Translations under genes and position numbers: made by a program
Shown: positions 52,604 through 60,463 of the stretch, piece after piece
Numbering within the stretch: the stretch's first letter is position 1
Layout: each line of letters starts with the position of its first letter
Assembly (NCBI GenBank): GCA_963791545.1
Contig: CAWBSR010000015.1
Coordinates: 62,001-126,000 of the forward strand
Direction of reading: 5' to 3'
DNA: 64,000 nt
Source: JALYXV01 sp963791545
GTDB lineage: Bacteria > Actinomycetota > Acidimicrobiia > Acidimicrobiales > Palsa-688
Notes under the pieces: generated by a model
Told to the model about the DNA's origin: nothing
Databases searched by the model: none
What the model saw: only the letters and a program-made list of their open reading frames with translations

Positions 52604-54163
52604 CTACCCGGCGTAGAGGTATTCCCGGATGCGGCCGGCCGGGCCCCGGGCGAAGACATTGAGGTGCTGGCAGCCGCTCGATCCTGCGGTCGGGTTGCCG
52701 GTGAAGGTGTCGGAGCCGGCGCCGGCGCGCTGCCAGCCGCTCCAGTAGCCCTGGAAGAAGTTGTTCCAGTACAGCCCGGCGTCGCTGCCCTGGGCGAACA
52801 CGGCCAGCTGCCCGACACCCCAGGAGGCGGCGGTTGGGGCCGAGGTCAGGGTGCGGGTGGCGAACTCAGGCTGCTGCCCCCAGCCCGACCAGCCGGCCTG
52901 GTAGAACGTCTGCCAAAGCGAGCCCCCGGCGGTGGCGAAGACGTCGACCCGGCCCGGTCCCCATGACGCCGCCGTCAGCCCCTGGTACTGGATCGCCGCC
53001 GGAGGTGAGCCCCGGCGTTCCCAACCCGAGTTCCACCCCCCGTCGAACCAGTGGTGGTACACGGCGCCGTCGGTGGCGACGACGAACAGGTCGATGCGCC
53101 CCGGGCCCCAGGAGCAGGCGGCGGGCACCGAGGCCAACTGGAGGTCCGTGCCCAGCGGTTGTACCCATGAGGACCACGATTGGCCGTAGTTGACGGTGTA
53201 CCGCTGCCAGAGATGATTGTCGCCGCCCCACACGAACACGTTGAGGTTGCCGGGGCCGCCCGACACGGCCGCGGGGGAGCCGAAATAGCCGACCGGTGGC
53301 GCGTCCAGGGGGCTCCACGGTGACCACGACCCGCTGGTGTTGGCGCTCCAGGCGATGCGCCCGTCGGTGAGGCGGGCGAACACGTCGACCCGCCCCGAAC
53401 CGGGCACCTGGGCCACCGCGGGGCTGTTGCTGATGATCTTGGGTGAGATCGGGAAGGCGCCGGTGGTCCAGGCGGGTTGTTGCAGGCACGGGGCGCCGTG
53501 GTTGGCGGTCTCGGGGTCGGTCTTGTCGGGGCCCGAAGCGCAGTTGAGGCCCGCAATCTGCCAGGGCGGGGTGCAGCTGACCATGCGGCACAAGATGTTG
53601 CCGGTGCAGGCGACCTGCTGGTTGCACTGGCCATAGCGGAACCGGATGCGGCACACGTTGCGCTGGTCGCAGGTGGGACCGTTGCTGCACCCGGCGGTGC
53701 AGTTCTGGCAACCCGGACAGAAATGGCCGCTGTCACAGGCGCATCCCGGGGCGCAGGAGGCCTGGCAGTCGATGTAGTAGCGATCGCCGCCGCAGCACCA
53801 GCTGGAGCCGGTTCCCGCCCGCCACCAGCCACCGGGGATGGTGCCCGGGGGGCACTGGTTGACACCGCCGCTGATGGTGCAGCAGAAGACGCTGAAGCCG
53901 CCGGGCGCACAGTTGGCGTCGGGCCCACAGACGTCGGTGATCGCGGCATAGGCGGAGCCGGGGCGGAGAAGGAAGCGGGCCGGGGCCACCGCCAGCGCCG
54001 AGCCCACCATGGCGGTACCGGTCAGGAAGCTGCGCCGGGTGGGTCCCGCGGGGCGCCCGTTGGCGGGCTCGGCTGCGGGGGTGGGCGGCGCCGGCGGGGG
54101 CGGGCGGCCCCGGGAAAGACGAATGGCGGCCCGGTCGACCACCCGCTGCGAGAGGGTGGTCAT
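52604..54163 (-). CDS. Tat-exported protein: methylamine dehydrogenase light-chain-like Cys-rich domain fused to a PLL/DUF346 propeller
   Basis: 519 residues. The twin-arginine signal PTRRSFLTG (residues 41-49) ends in SAYAA near residue 74. Residues about 79-230 hold 23 cysteines and resemble the methylamine dehydrogenase light chain: CAPGGFSVFCC, CPPGTIPGGWW, YYIDC, then a region ending in GNILCRMVSCTPPW. The Trp of the first TTQ position is present, but no Trp is visible at the second, so a TTQ cofactor is unlikely. Residues about 240-519 are lectin-like blades with GPGRIDLF / GPGRVDVF motifs. The exported Cys-rich domain would need disulfide formation, which fits the MauE/MauD/MauF-like genes upstream. 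ATG 54163 overlaps the previous stop. Confidence 0.85.
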   Translation of the reverse strand: MTTLSQRVVDRAAIRLSRGRPPPPAPPTPAAEPANGRPAGPTRRSFLTGTAMVGSALAVAPARFLLRPGSAYAAITDVCGPDANCAPGGFSVFCCTISGGVNQCPPGTIPGGWWRAGTGSSWCCGGDRYYIDCQASCAPGCACDSGHFCPGCQNCTAGCSNGPTCDQRNVCRIRFRYGQCNQQVACTGNILCRMVSCTPPWQIAGLNCASGPDKTDPETANHGAPCLQQPAWTTGAFPISPKIISNSPAVAQVPGSGRVDVFARLTDGRIAWSANTSGSWSPWSPLDAPPVGYFGSPAAVSGGPGNLNVFVWGGDNHLWQRYTVNYGQSWSSWVQPLGTDLQLASVPAACSWGPGRIDLFVVATDGAVYHHWFDGGWNSGWERRGSPPAAIQYQGLTAASWGPGRVDVFATAGGSLWQTFYQAGWSGWGQQPEFATRTLTSAPTAASWGVGQLAVFAQGSDAGLYWNNFFQGYWSGWQRAGAGSDTFTGNPTAGSSGCQHLNVFARGPAGRIREYLYAG

Positions 54164-54651
54164 GGGTGGCCCATCGCCGGTGTCGTGGTCGGCTGGATGG
54201 TCACCCCGGCCAGGAACTGGTTGATAACCGGCACCAGCGCCCTCCTTTGCGGGTAGGACCCCAAAACGGCGTACAGGCAGAACGTCCGGGCCTCGGCGGT
54301 GAAGAACCGCTGGGTCCCCGCCTTCCCCGGAAAGGGCCGCTGCATCTGATAGGGGTCGAACCATTCGGGCCGGGCCGGGCCGGGGAGGCCCGTCGTGGCG
54401 AACAAACCTTTCCCGGCGCTGTTGGTTCCATAGCCGAGCAGGGCCACGAACACCTGGCGCGGTGTCATGGCGGCCACGAACTCCCCGCCGAAATCCTCCC
54501 GTCGCGCCGGCAGCGCGAAGTTGGCGGCGTGCAGGACCGGGTAGTCGATGGTGCCCGCGGGCCCCGACGAAGCGCTGAGAATGCGCACGTCCCAGCCTGC
54601 CGGCACCGCCACCCGGAAGCCCAGCGCCTGCAGGACGTTGGCGCCCGTCAC
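54160..54651 (-). CDS. Conserved hypothetical protein of the Mau-like operon
   Basis: 163 residues, GTG 54651 overlapping the stop of the MauF-like gene and ending in an ATGA overlap with the light-chain-like gene. The N-terminal motif LGFRVAVPAGWDVRI looks like a small beta domain; there is no signal peptide or membrane segment and only one Cys (ARTFCLYAV). I do not know its function. Strict coupling on both sides argues for a role with the Cys-rich exported protein, for example as a chaperone. Confidence 0.72.
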   Translation of the reverse strand: MTGANVLQALGFRVAVPAGWDVRILSASSGPAGTIDYPVLHAANFALPARREDFGGEFVAAMTPRQVFVALLGYGTNSAGKGLFATTGLPGPARPEWFDPYQMQRPFPGKAGTQRFFTAEARTFCLYAVLGSYPQRRALVPVINQFLAGVTIQPTTTPAMGHP

Positions 54652-55352
54652 CGGGCCACCACCGTCACGGCGCGGGCGACGGCAACCAGGGCGACGAGGA
54701 GCTCGGTCGCCAAGGTCAGGCGCCGGGCGCCGGGTTGCCACGAGGAGAGGCGGTGGTGCAGGGCGCGGAGTTGCGTGAAGGTCGTCACCCGGGCCGTCAT
54801 CAAGATGGGCAGCGCCCGGCCGAGGCCGTAGGCGGTGCCCACCAGGACCCCGGCGGCCAGTCCGGCCGTCGTGGTGGCCGCGCCCGCCGCCACCACCACC
54901 AGATAGGTTGCGGCACTGGTGACCACGGTGGCGACCCCGGCGCCCAGTTGGAGTCCGAACCCCATTCCGTAGACCCAACTCCGGTACTGGCGGAGCCAGT
55001 CCTCGTTCACCTGGCGCCGGATCGAGGGAACCGGCCGCGAGGGCCGGGTGTCGACGGCGAGCGCCGCCGCTGCCGACGCCCCCATGACCACGAGGACGAC
55101 CGTGGGCGACGGGCGGGCGACCCGGCCCAGCAAGACGCCGGCCGACCCCGCGACGGCGCCGAGGACGGCTCCGCCGGCCGCCGAACCGACAAGGTAGAAG
55201 GCGACGGTGACGGGCCATCTTCGGTTGCGTCCCCGCTCCCCGAGCGGGGTGATGCTGGCCAGCATCGACTCGCCTCAGGGTGACCAGGTCGAGCGGACGG
55301 CGGCGGCCACGGCGGTGGCGAGGCCGAGCGCCAGGATGAGAGCCGGGGTCAC
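54648..55352 (-). CDS. MauF/CcdA-like membrane protein with an in-frame UGA at the SPCG cysteine (selenoprotein candidate or broken gene)
   Basis: A GTG at 55352 (overlapping the MauD-like stop) begins a hydrophobic helix VTPALILALGLATAVAAAV-RSTWSP, then TGA at 55275-55277, and the same frame continues G-E-S-MLASITPLGERGR into about five further helices. From memory, homologs read STWSPCG-x-SMLSxITP, so UGA stands at the Cys (codon 26 of 235). Downstream, EDWLRQYRSWVYGMGFG is a family motif. Either selenocysteine is inserted, or translation stops and may restart at ATG 55265 (upstream GAGGCGAG could serve). MauF/CcdA proteins pass electrons across the membrane in disulfide chemistry, where Sec for Cys is chemically plausible. 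It ends overlapping the next gene. Confidence 0.75.
55231..55274 (-). other. Candidate bacterial SECIS hairpins after the UGA
   Basis: On the minus strand, nucleotides 26-44 after the UGA form ccccgctc-ggg-gagcgggg: an 8-bp stem with a loop that begins with G, 33 bases from the UGA. That is inside the described bacterial SECIS geometry (loop 16-37 bases away, G among the first two loop bases). A second hairpin gatgct-ggcc-agcatc starts 9 bases after the UGA. GC-rich DNA makes hairpins by chance, so this is suggestive only. Confidence 0.45.
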
Positions 55353-56122
55353 TGGGGGTCGGCAGTAGCGGAAGGGGTGGTCGGGACCGGCGGTGGGGGA
55401 CCCCCGAAGAGGCTGGGATGGGCGGGTCCGATGCCGGCGGCCAGCAGTTCTGCGTCGTCGGTCTCCATCCGGCCCCGGTCGGTGCGGCGAGGCCGGCCCG
55501 GTGGGGAGGGCGCCGGTGAGTGGTCGCCGAGCGCCTGCCTCATCAGGCTCTGAACCTGGCTCCAACTGGTTCCCGTCCCCTCCCCCGCCACGGCGCCCGA
55601 CGGTCCGTCGACCAGGACGAAATAGGGGGAACCGGGGATCCGGTAGTCCGCCCACCCCTGGGACGTCATGACGACCGTGAGGTCGGCCGGGGCCTCGTCC
55701 CGGATGGCGGTCACGCTTTCCGCCTCGGGGCCCCGGGTCACCACGACCAGGCGGGTGGCGGGTGGCAACCCCAGCCGCTGCGGGGTCGCGAAGGACCGCC
55801 AGAACTCGGTGCATGTGGCGCAGCCACTGGAAAGAAAGGCCAACAAGGTGTGGTGGTCGGTGCCCGAGACGCTCAGTGCGATCGCCTCGCCATGCGGCGA
55901 TTCCCCGACCAGGTCGTGGGCGAGCCCGCCCCCGCTGACGAGGGGTCGCACCTCGATGGGCGTTTCGAGCCCGGCCTCATGGTCGAAGCGGGCGGAGCGG
56001 TCGGAGGGGACACCGAGGTCGTGGAGTTGGCGCAGGATCTCGGCGTGGCTCTTGAGCAGGCCGACCACGAGGAAGGAGAGCATGGCGACCACTACCGCTT
56101 CGAGGATGACCAGGGCCAGCAT
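55349..56122 (-). CDS. MauD-like membrane-anchored thioredoxin-fold protein
   Basis: 257 residues. One N-terminal transmembrane helix (LALVILEAVVVAMLSFLVVGL) anchors a periplasmic thioredoxin-like domain whose redox motif is LAFLSSGCATC (Cys-x-x-Cys) followed by FWRSFATP, and a late cis-Pro-type segment IPGSPYFVLVDG. The C-terminal 60 residues are Pro/Gly-rich and low-complexity. MauD proteins form or rearrange disulfides in the methylamine dehydrogenase light chain. ATG 56122 lies ten bases from the end of the MauE-like gene. Confidence 0.86.
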   Translation of the reverse strand: MLALVILEAVVVAMLSFLVVGLLKSHAEILRQLHDLGVPSDRSARFDHEAGLETPIEVRPLVSGGGLAHDLVGESPHGEAIALSVSGTDHHTLLAFLSSGCATCTEFWRSFATPQRLGLPPATRLVVVTRGPEAESVTAIRDEAPADLTVVMTSQGWADYRIPGSPYFVLVDGPSGAVAGEGTGTSWSQVQSLMRQALGDHSPAPSPPGRPRRTDRGRMETDDAELLAAGIGPAHPSLFGGPPPPVPTTPSATADPQ

Positions 56123-56132
56123 CGCTTCTGTT

Positions 56133-56690
56133 TCAGGCCCGGGAGCTTGATCGGCGAGCGGAGGCGGCGGCCGCCGAAGTTGCGGCGGCGGTCTGCGGGG
56201 CCACCGAGAGCAGCATCCAGGAAAGCCAGCCCGCCAGCGCCACCAGGCCCAGCAAGGGGACGCCGCCGAGCGGTTGGTGGCCCAGTGCCGTGACCAATCC
56301 GGGGACGGGCCGGAGGGTCACCAGGACCGCGACGCTGGCCGCAGCCACGTCGTAGACCAGATGCCCGACCGTCGGGGTGGTCTCGGCGTCGGAGGCGAGG
56401 CAGCCGCAGTCGGAGACGGTCCCCGGGCGGCGCAGGGCGACTGCGATGAAAGCAGCAAAGACGGTGTAGGAGAGGGCGACGCCAGCGGTGAAGATCGGCC
56501 GTCCCGTCGCCAGGGCACCGGCGGCCGACCCGATCTCGGCCAGGGCACCGAGGCGGATGGCGGCCCTCGGGACGGGGAGCCCGATCTGGGCCAGGGCCCG
56601 GGCGGCGGACGTGGGGGCCAGGAGTTTCTGGGCGGCGGTGACCAGGAGCAGCAGTTCCGCCAGAGCGGCGAGACCGAGCGCCACTGTCAA
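56133..56690 (-). CDS. MauE/DoxX-like membrane protein
   Basis: 185 residues, four to five transmembrane helices, with LLVTAAQKLLAPTSAARAL, GALAEIGSAAGAL and a cytoplasmic-facing Cys motif SDCGCLAS (Cys-x-Cys) between helices, as in MauE, which recycles MauD with electrons. First gene of the five-gene operon MauE-MauD-MauF-hypothetical-light-chain-like protein. TTG 56690 or GTG 56684 starts it. No MauB (heavy chain), MauG or amicyanin gene is present, so this is not a methylamine dehydrogenase operon. Confidence 0.83.
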   Translation of the reverse strand: MTVALGLAALAELLLLVTAAQKLLAPTSAARALAQIGLPVPRAAIRLGALAEIGSAAGALATGRPIFTAGVALSYTVFAAFIAVALRRPGTVSDCGCLASDAETTPTVGHLVYDVAAASVAVLVTLRPVPGLVTALGHQPLGGVPLLGLVALAGWLSWMLLSVAPQTAAATSAAAASARRSSSRA

Positions 56691-56833
56691 CCGCCCCGGG
56701 GGGACAACGCCGTCATGCCGGTGAGACGATAGTTCAGCGGGGCCCGGCTCAACCAGGGCTTCTGTCGGCGGACGCCGCCGCCTTCGCCAAGTCTCAGGGC
56801 CGGAGGATGCGGCGGGCTAGCCGAACGAGCGGT

Positions 56834-58114
56834 TCAGGGACCTATGCGGTCGAGGATCAGGGGACGCTCGGGCGGAGGTTCGGGACCGATGTCGAACGCG
56901 GCCGCCAATGCCTCGAGGGCGGCAGGGACCCGGCCGGGGTCGTCGACGGCGAGTTCCAGGACTGGTTGCCCCTCCTCCACCCACTCCCCGGGCTTGGCTC
57001 GGGACCAGATCCCGGCCGTCTTGCTCACCGGGTCTTCCTTGCGGGCCCGCCCCGCCCCCAGATGCCAGACCGCAGTGCCGACCGCCCGGGCGTCAAGGCG
57101 GGTGACATATCCCGCCCTCGGGGCGGGTACCACGCGACGGTCGTCGGAGTGGGGTAGAGGGGCGTCCGGGTCGCCCCCCTGGGCCGCGACCATGGCCCGC
57201 CAGGTGGCCAGAGCCCGCCCGTCGCAGCGGACGGTATCGGCGTCGCCGGGGAGGCCCGCCAGGATCAACATCTCCTGGGCCAGGGCGAGTGTCACCGCAA
57301 CCAGGTCGTCGGGGCCTCCTCCTCGCAGGACGTCGACGGACTCCTCGACTTCGATGGCATTGCCCGCCGCCCGGCCGAGGGGAGAGTCCATGGCGGTGAT
57401 CAAGGCCACCGTGGCCACCCCGTGCGCCTCCCCCAGTCCGACCATGGTCTCAGCCAGTTGGCGGGCCGGGCCGATCTCGGACATGAAGGCGCCGGTGCCC
57501 ACCTTGACGTCGAGCACCAGCGATTTCGTGCCCTCGGCGATCTTCTTCGACATGATCGAACTGGCGATGAGCGGTATCGACTCGACGGTGCCGGTCACGT
57601 CGCGCAGGGCGTAGAGCCGGGCGTCGGCAGGGGCCAGAGCGGGCCCGGCGGCGCATATCACCGCGCCCACCCGCTGGAGCACTGTCACCATCTCGGTGGG
57701 CGACAACTCGGCGTGCCAGCCCGGGATCGACTCCATCTTGTCGAGGGTTCCTCCGGTGTGGCCGAGACCCCGCCCCGACAGCTGGGGCACGGCCGCCCCG
57801 CAGGCCGCCACGATCGCCACCAGAGGCAGCGAAACCTTGTCGCCCACCCCACCCGTCGAGTGCTTGTCGACCGTCGGCCGCCCCACCTGGGACAGGTCCA
57901 GGCGCTGGCCCGAGGCGATCATGGCCGCCGTCCAGGTGGCCAGCTCAGCCGGGTTCAGACCCCGCCAGACGATCGCCATGAGCAGCGCCGCCGTTTGTTC
58001 TTCGGCCACCCGGCCATCGGTATAGGACTCGATGAACCACCGGATTTCGGTATCGGACAGGGCAGTGCCGTCACGCTTGGCCTTGATCACATCCACGGCG
58101 CTGAAGGCGGTCAC
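56834..58114 (-). CDS. deoA: Thymidine phosphorylase (pyrimidine-nucleoside phosphorylase)
   Basis: 426 residues: VDVIKAKRDGTALSDTEI at the N-terminus, the signature GRPTVDKHSTGGVGDKVSLPL that binds phosphate, GLGHTGGTLDKMESIPG, and SIMSKKIAEGTKSLVLDVKVG with the conserved Lys, then a C-terminal swinging domain (AGIWSRAKPGEWV). It cleaves pyrimidine (deoxy)nucleosides with phosphate to base plus (deoxy)ribose-1-phosphate. GTG 58114 overlaps the previous stop. Last gene of the nucleoside salvage operon. Confidence 0.94.
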   Translation of the reverse strand: MTAFSAVDVIKAKRDGTALSDTEIRWFIESYTDGRVAEEQTAALLMAIVWRGLNPAELATWTAAMIASGQRLDLSQVGRPTVDKHSTGGVGDKVSLPLVAIVAACGAAVPQLSGRGLGHTGGTLDKMESIPGWHAELSPTEMVTVLQRVGAVICAAGPALAPADARLYALRDVTGTVESIPLIASSIMSKKIAEGTKSLVLDVKVGTGAFMSEIGPARQLAETMVGLGEAHGVATVALITAMDSPLGRAAGNAIEVEESVDVLRGGGPDDLVAVTLALAQEMLILAGLPGDADTVRCDGRALATWRAMVAAQGGDPDAPLPHSDDRRVVPAPRAGYVTRLDARAVGTAVWHLGAGRARKEDPVSKTAGIWSRAKPGEWVEEGQPVLELAVDDPGRVPAALEALAAAFDIGPEPPPERPLILDRIGP

Positions 58115-59412
58115 TGGTCCCGCCTCTCGGCCAGGGCGACGGCGTCGAAGGAACCCGGCAGGAGCTCTCCGAGCCGGGCCGGTTGCCGGCCCGCCCCGCG
58201 GTCGATCAGCAGGTCAGGGCCGCCGTTGTCGACCAGGATCTGGCGGCACCGCCCACAGGGGGCCAGCGGCTGGCCGTCGCCCGCGACCACGCTGAGCGCC
58301 AGCAGCCGTTGCCCGCCCCCGACCCGCAGGGCCGAGACCAGCCCGCACTCGGCGCACAACGTGAGCCCGAACGAGGCGTTCTCCACGTTGCAACCGGTGA
58401 CGACCTCTCCGCAGTCGGTCAGTCCAGCCGCCCCCACATGGAGGTTCGAGTACGGGGCGTAGGCAGACGCCGAGGCGCTCCGGGCCGCCTCCCGCAGCCG
58501 CTCCCACGTCGCCGCGGTGGTCGGGGCGGCCGACGGTGGCGGGCGGCCCCCCACCAGGGCCATGGCCGCCGAGGCGGTGGCGGCACCCGCGGTGCCAGAC
58601 TCGGCCAACGAGGCGCCGGCCAACCATCGGGCCAGGAAACCGGCGCAGAAGGCGTCGCCGGCCCCTGTGGGATCGACGACTGCTGCGCCCGGGGGCGGGC
58701 ACGAAACCCGCTCGGAGCCGGTGGCCACGACGGCTCCTTTTCCCCCCAGTTTCAACACCACGACCGGGAACGACCCGAGCAGGCAGGTGACCACCTCGTC
58801 TGGTTCTGTTTCCGCTCCTGTTGCGGTCAGGAGGCGCCCTTCGGCCAAGTTGGCGAACACGATGTCGGCTCCCCGGGTCCACTCCACCAGCCCGGAACCC
58901 GTCCCGCCGAGGAACGCCGCCGATCCGACGTCGACCGACCGGGTGAGCCCGGCGTCGCCGGCCGCCTGCCAGAGGGATGCCACGGCGGAGCGGCTGTCGG
59001 GCTCGATGAAGGCGTAGCCGGAGACGTGAAGATGGCCGACGCCCTCCAGGAGATCCGCGGAGAGGCCGCCCAAGCGGCTGTTGGCGCCCCGATCGGTGAA
59101 CATGGAGCGCGTCGCGTCCTCACCGATCAGCACCGCGATCGACCCCGTCGGCAGGTCCGGGTCGACCGAGAGTTGGGCATCCACCCCGGACCTCGTCAGG
59201 AGCTCGCGATGGGCGTCGACGTCGGCGGCCCCGACCCGCGCCGCCAGACGTACGGGTACGTGGAGCGACGCCAGCCAGGCGGCCTGGTTGGCCCCAGATC
59301 CGCCGGGCGCGGCGGTGATGGCGGCCACCGTGTCGCTGTCCACCGCGGTCGGTCCGGTGGGACGAATGATCACGTCGTTGATGACGTCACCGACGACGAG
59401 AACCCGCGTCAT
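58111..59412 (-). CDS. PfkB-family (pseudo)nucleoside kinase fused to cytidine deaminase
   Basis: 433 residues. Residues 1-about 295 are a PfkB kinase: RVLVVGDVINDVI, APGGSGANQAAWLASL, and VDPTGAGDAFCAGFLARWL with catalytic Asp. Residues about 305-433 are a complete cytidine deaminase: SAYAPYSNLHVGAAG, NVENASFGLTLCAECGL (zinc Cys and catalytic Glu) and LAPCGRCRQILVD (two zinc Cys). Next to psuG the kinase is best read as pseudouridine kinase (PsuK). The fusion would pair pseudouridine phosphorylation with cytidine to uridine deamination. ATG 59412 overlaps the psuG stop. Confidence 0.9.
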   Translation of the reverse strand: MTRVLVVGDVINDVIIRPTGPTAVDSDTVAAITAAPGGSGANQAAWLASLHVPVRLAARVGAADVDAHRELLTRSGVDAQLSVDPDLPTGSIAVLIGEDATRSMFTDRGANSRLGGLSADLLEGVGHLHVSGYAFIEPDSRSAVASLWQAAGDAGLTRSVDVGSAAFLGGTGSGLVEWTRGADIVFANLAEGRLLTATGAETEPDEVVTCLLGSFPVVVLKLGGKGAVVATGSERVSCPPPGAAVVDPTGAGDAFCAGFLARWLAGASLAESGTAGAATASAAMALVGGRPPPSAAPTTAATWERLREAARSASASAYAPYSNLHVGAAGLTDCGEVVTGCNVENASFGLTLCAECGLVSALRVGGGQRLLALSVVAGDGQPLAPCGRCRQILVDNGGPDLLIDRGAGRQPARLGELLPGSFDAVALAERRDQ

Positions 59413-60446
59413 CGGGCCGCCCACGCCTTGGCGATTTCCGCGGCAGCGTCCACGTTGTTGCGCACCGCGGCCAGATTGGCCGAGAGGCTGGCGCCACCGG
59501 TCGCCCGTTGCAGGCGGTCGAGCAGATACGGCGTCAGGGCGGGCCCTCGGATTCCGTCCGCCTCGGCGGCCGCAGTCGCCTCGGTGATGGCCGCGTCATG
59601 GACGGCGGGATCGAGTTGGTCGGCCTCGGGGACGGGATTGGCCACGACCACGGCGCTGGCCAGGCCCAGGTCGTCGCGGCGCGCCATGATGGCGACGACC
59701 TCATCAGGATCTTCGACCGACACCGCCACCGGCTGGCCCGAGTCGGCCACATAGAACCCGGGAAACCTTCGAGTCCGGTACCCGACCACGATCACCCCCA
59801 GGGTTTCCAGCCGCTCCAGGGTGGCGGGGATGTCCAGAATTGATTTCACGCCGGCGCAGACAACCGTGATGGGTGTCGCGGCCAGCGCCGGGAGGTCGGC
59901 CGACTCGTCGAAGCTGAGCCCGGCGCCTCCGGGGGCGGCTCGATGAACGCCCCCCAGGCCGCCGGTCGCGAAGATCGCCACGCCGGCGCGACAGGCCAGC
60001 CAGGCGGTGGCGGCCACCGTCGTTCCTCCTGTTTCGCCCCGGGCCATGACGACGGGCAGATCCCGGATGCTCACCTTGGAGACCTCCCGAGCCTCGGCCA
60101 GACGCTCGATCCCGGCGGCCCCAATGCCGACCGTCGGAATCCCGTCGAGGACGGCGACGGTGGCGGCCATGACACCGCGCGAGCGGAGGCGATCCTCCAA
60201 CTCCAGGGCCACTTCGAGGTTGCCGGGCCGGGGCAGCCCGTGGGTGATGATGGCCGATTCGAGGGCCACCACCGGGCGACCCTCGGCCAATGCGCCTGCC
60301 ACCGCCGCGCCCACCGCCACCGCCGAGCCCACGGCGGCCGCCGAGCCCGGGTGCCCTCCCGCCGAGCCCGGGTGCCCTCCCGCCGAGCCCGGGTGCCCTC
60401 CCGCCGCCCCCAGGTGCCGTCCCGCCGAGCCCGGGCGCACTCCCAC
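59409..60446 (-). CDS. psuG: Pseudouridine-5'-phosphate glycosidase
   Basis: About 345 residues. Core motifs: VVALESAIITHGLPRPGN (catalytic Glu), GIPTVGIGAAGIERLA, KVSIRDLPVVMARGETGGTT, ATGGLGGVHR, and VVCAGVKSILDIPATLERLE with the Lys that forms the ring-opened ribose adduct. It splits pseudouridine-5'-phosphate to uracil and ribose-5-phosphate. The N-terminus is about 50 residues longer than usual and made of PGSAGGH repeats. The start is uncertain: GTG 60446 (with GGGGGAG upstream), GTG 60440 or TTG 60467, which overlaps the permease stop. Confidence 0.93.
   Translation of the reverse strand: MGVRPGSAGRHLGAAGGHPGSAGGHPGSAGGHPGSAAAVGSAVAVGAAVAGALAEGRPVVALESAIITHGLPRPGNLEVALELEDRLRSRGVMAATVAVLDGIPTVGIGAAGIERLAEAREVSKVSIRDLPVVMARGETGGTTVAATAWLACRAGVAIFATGGLGGVHRAAPGGAGLSFDESADLPALAATPITVVCAGVKSILDIPATLERLETLGVIVVGYRTRRFPGFYVADSGQPVAVSVEDPDEVVAIMARRDDLGLASAVVVANPVPEADQLDPAVHDAAITEATAAAEADGIRGPALTPYLLDRLQRATGGASLSANLAAVRNNVDAAAEIAKAWAAR
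60340..60444 (-). repeat. Five 21-bp tandem repeats at the 5' end of psuG
   Basis: Three identical copies of gccgagcccgggtgccctcc-c followed by two degenerate ones, encoding a seven-residue GGHPGSA unit on the minus strand. In frame with psuG, so copy changes only alter a flexible N-terminal tail. Confidence 0.93.
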
Positions 60447-60463
60447 AGTCTCCCCCGTGGCGG

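Noticed and set aside
52604..54163. A true TTQ-containing methylamine dehydrogenase light chain
   Set aside because: No second Trp at the expected place, no heavy chain, MauG or amicyanin gene, and a lectin-like propeller is attached.
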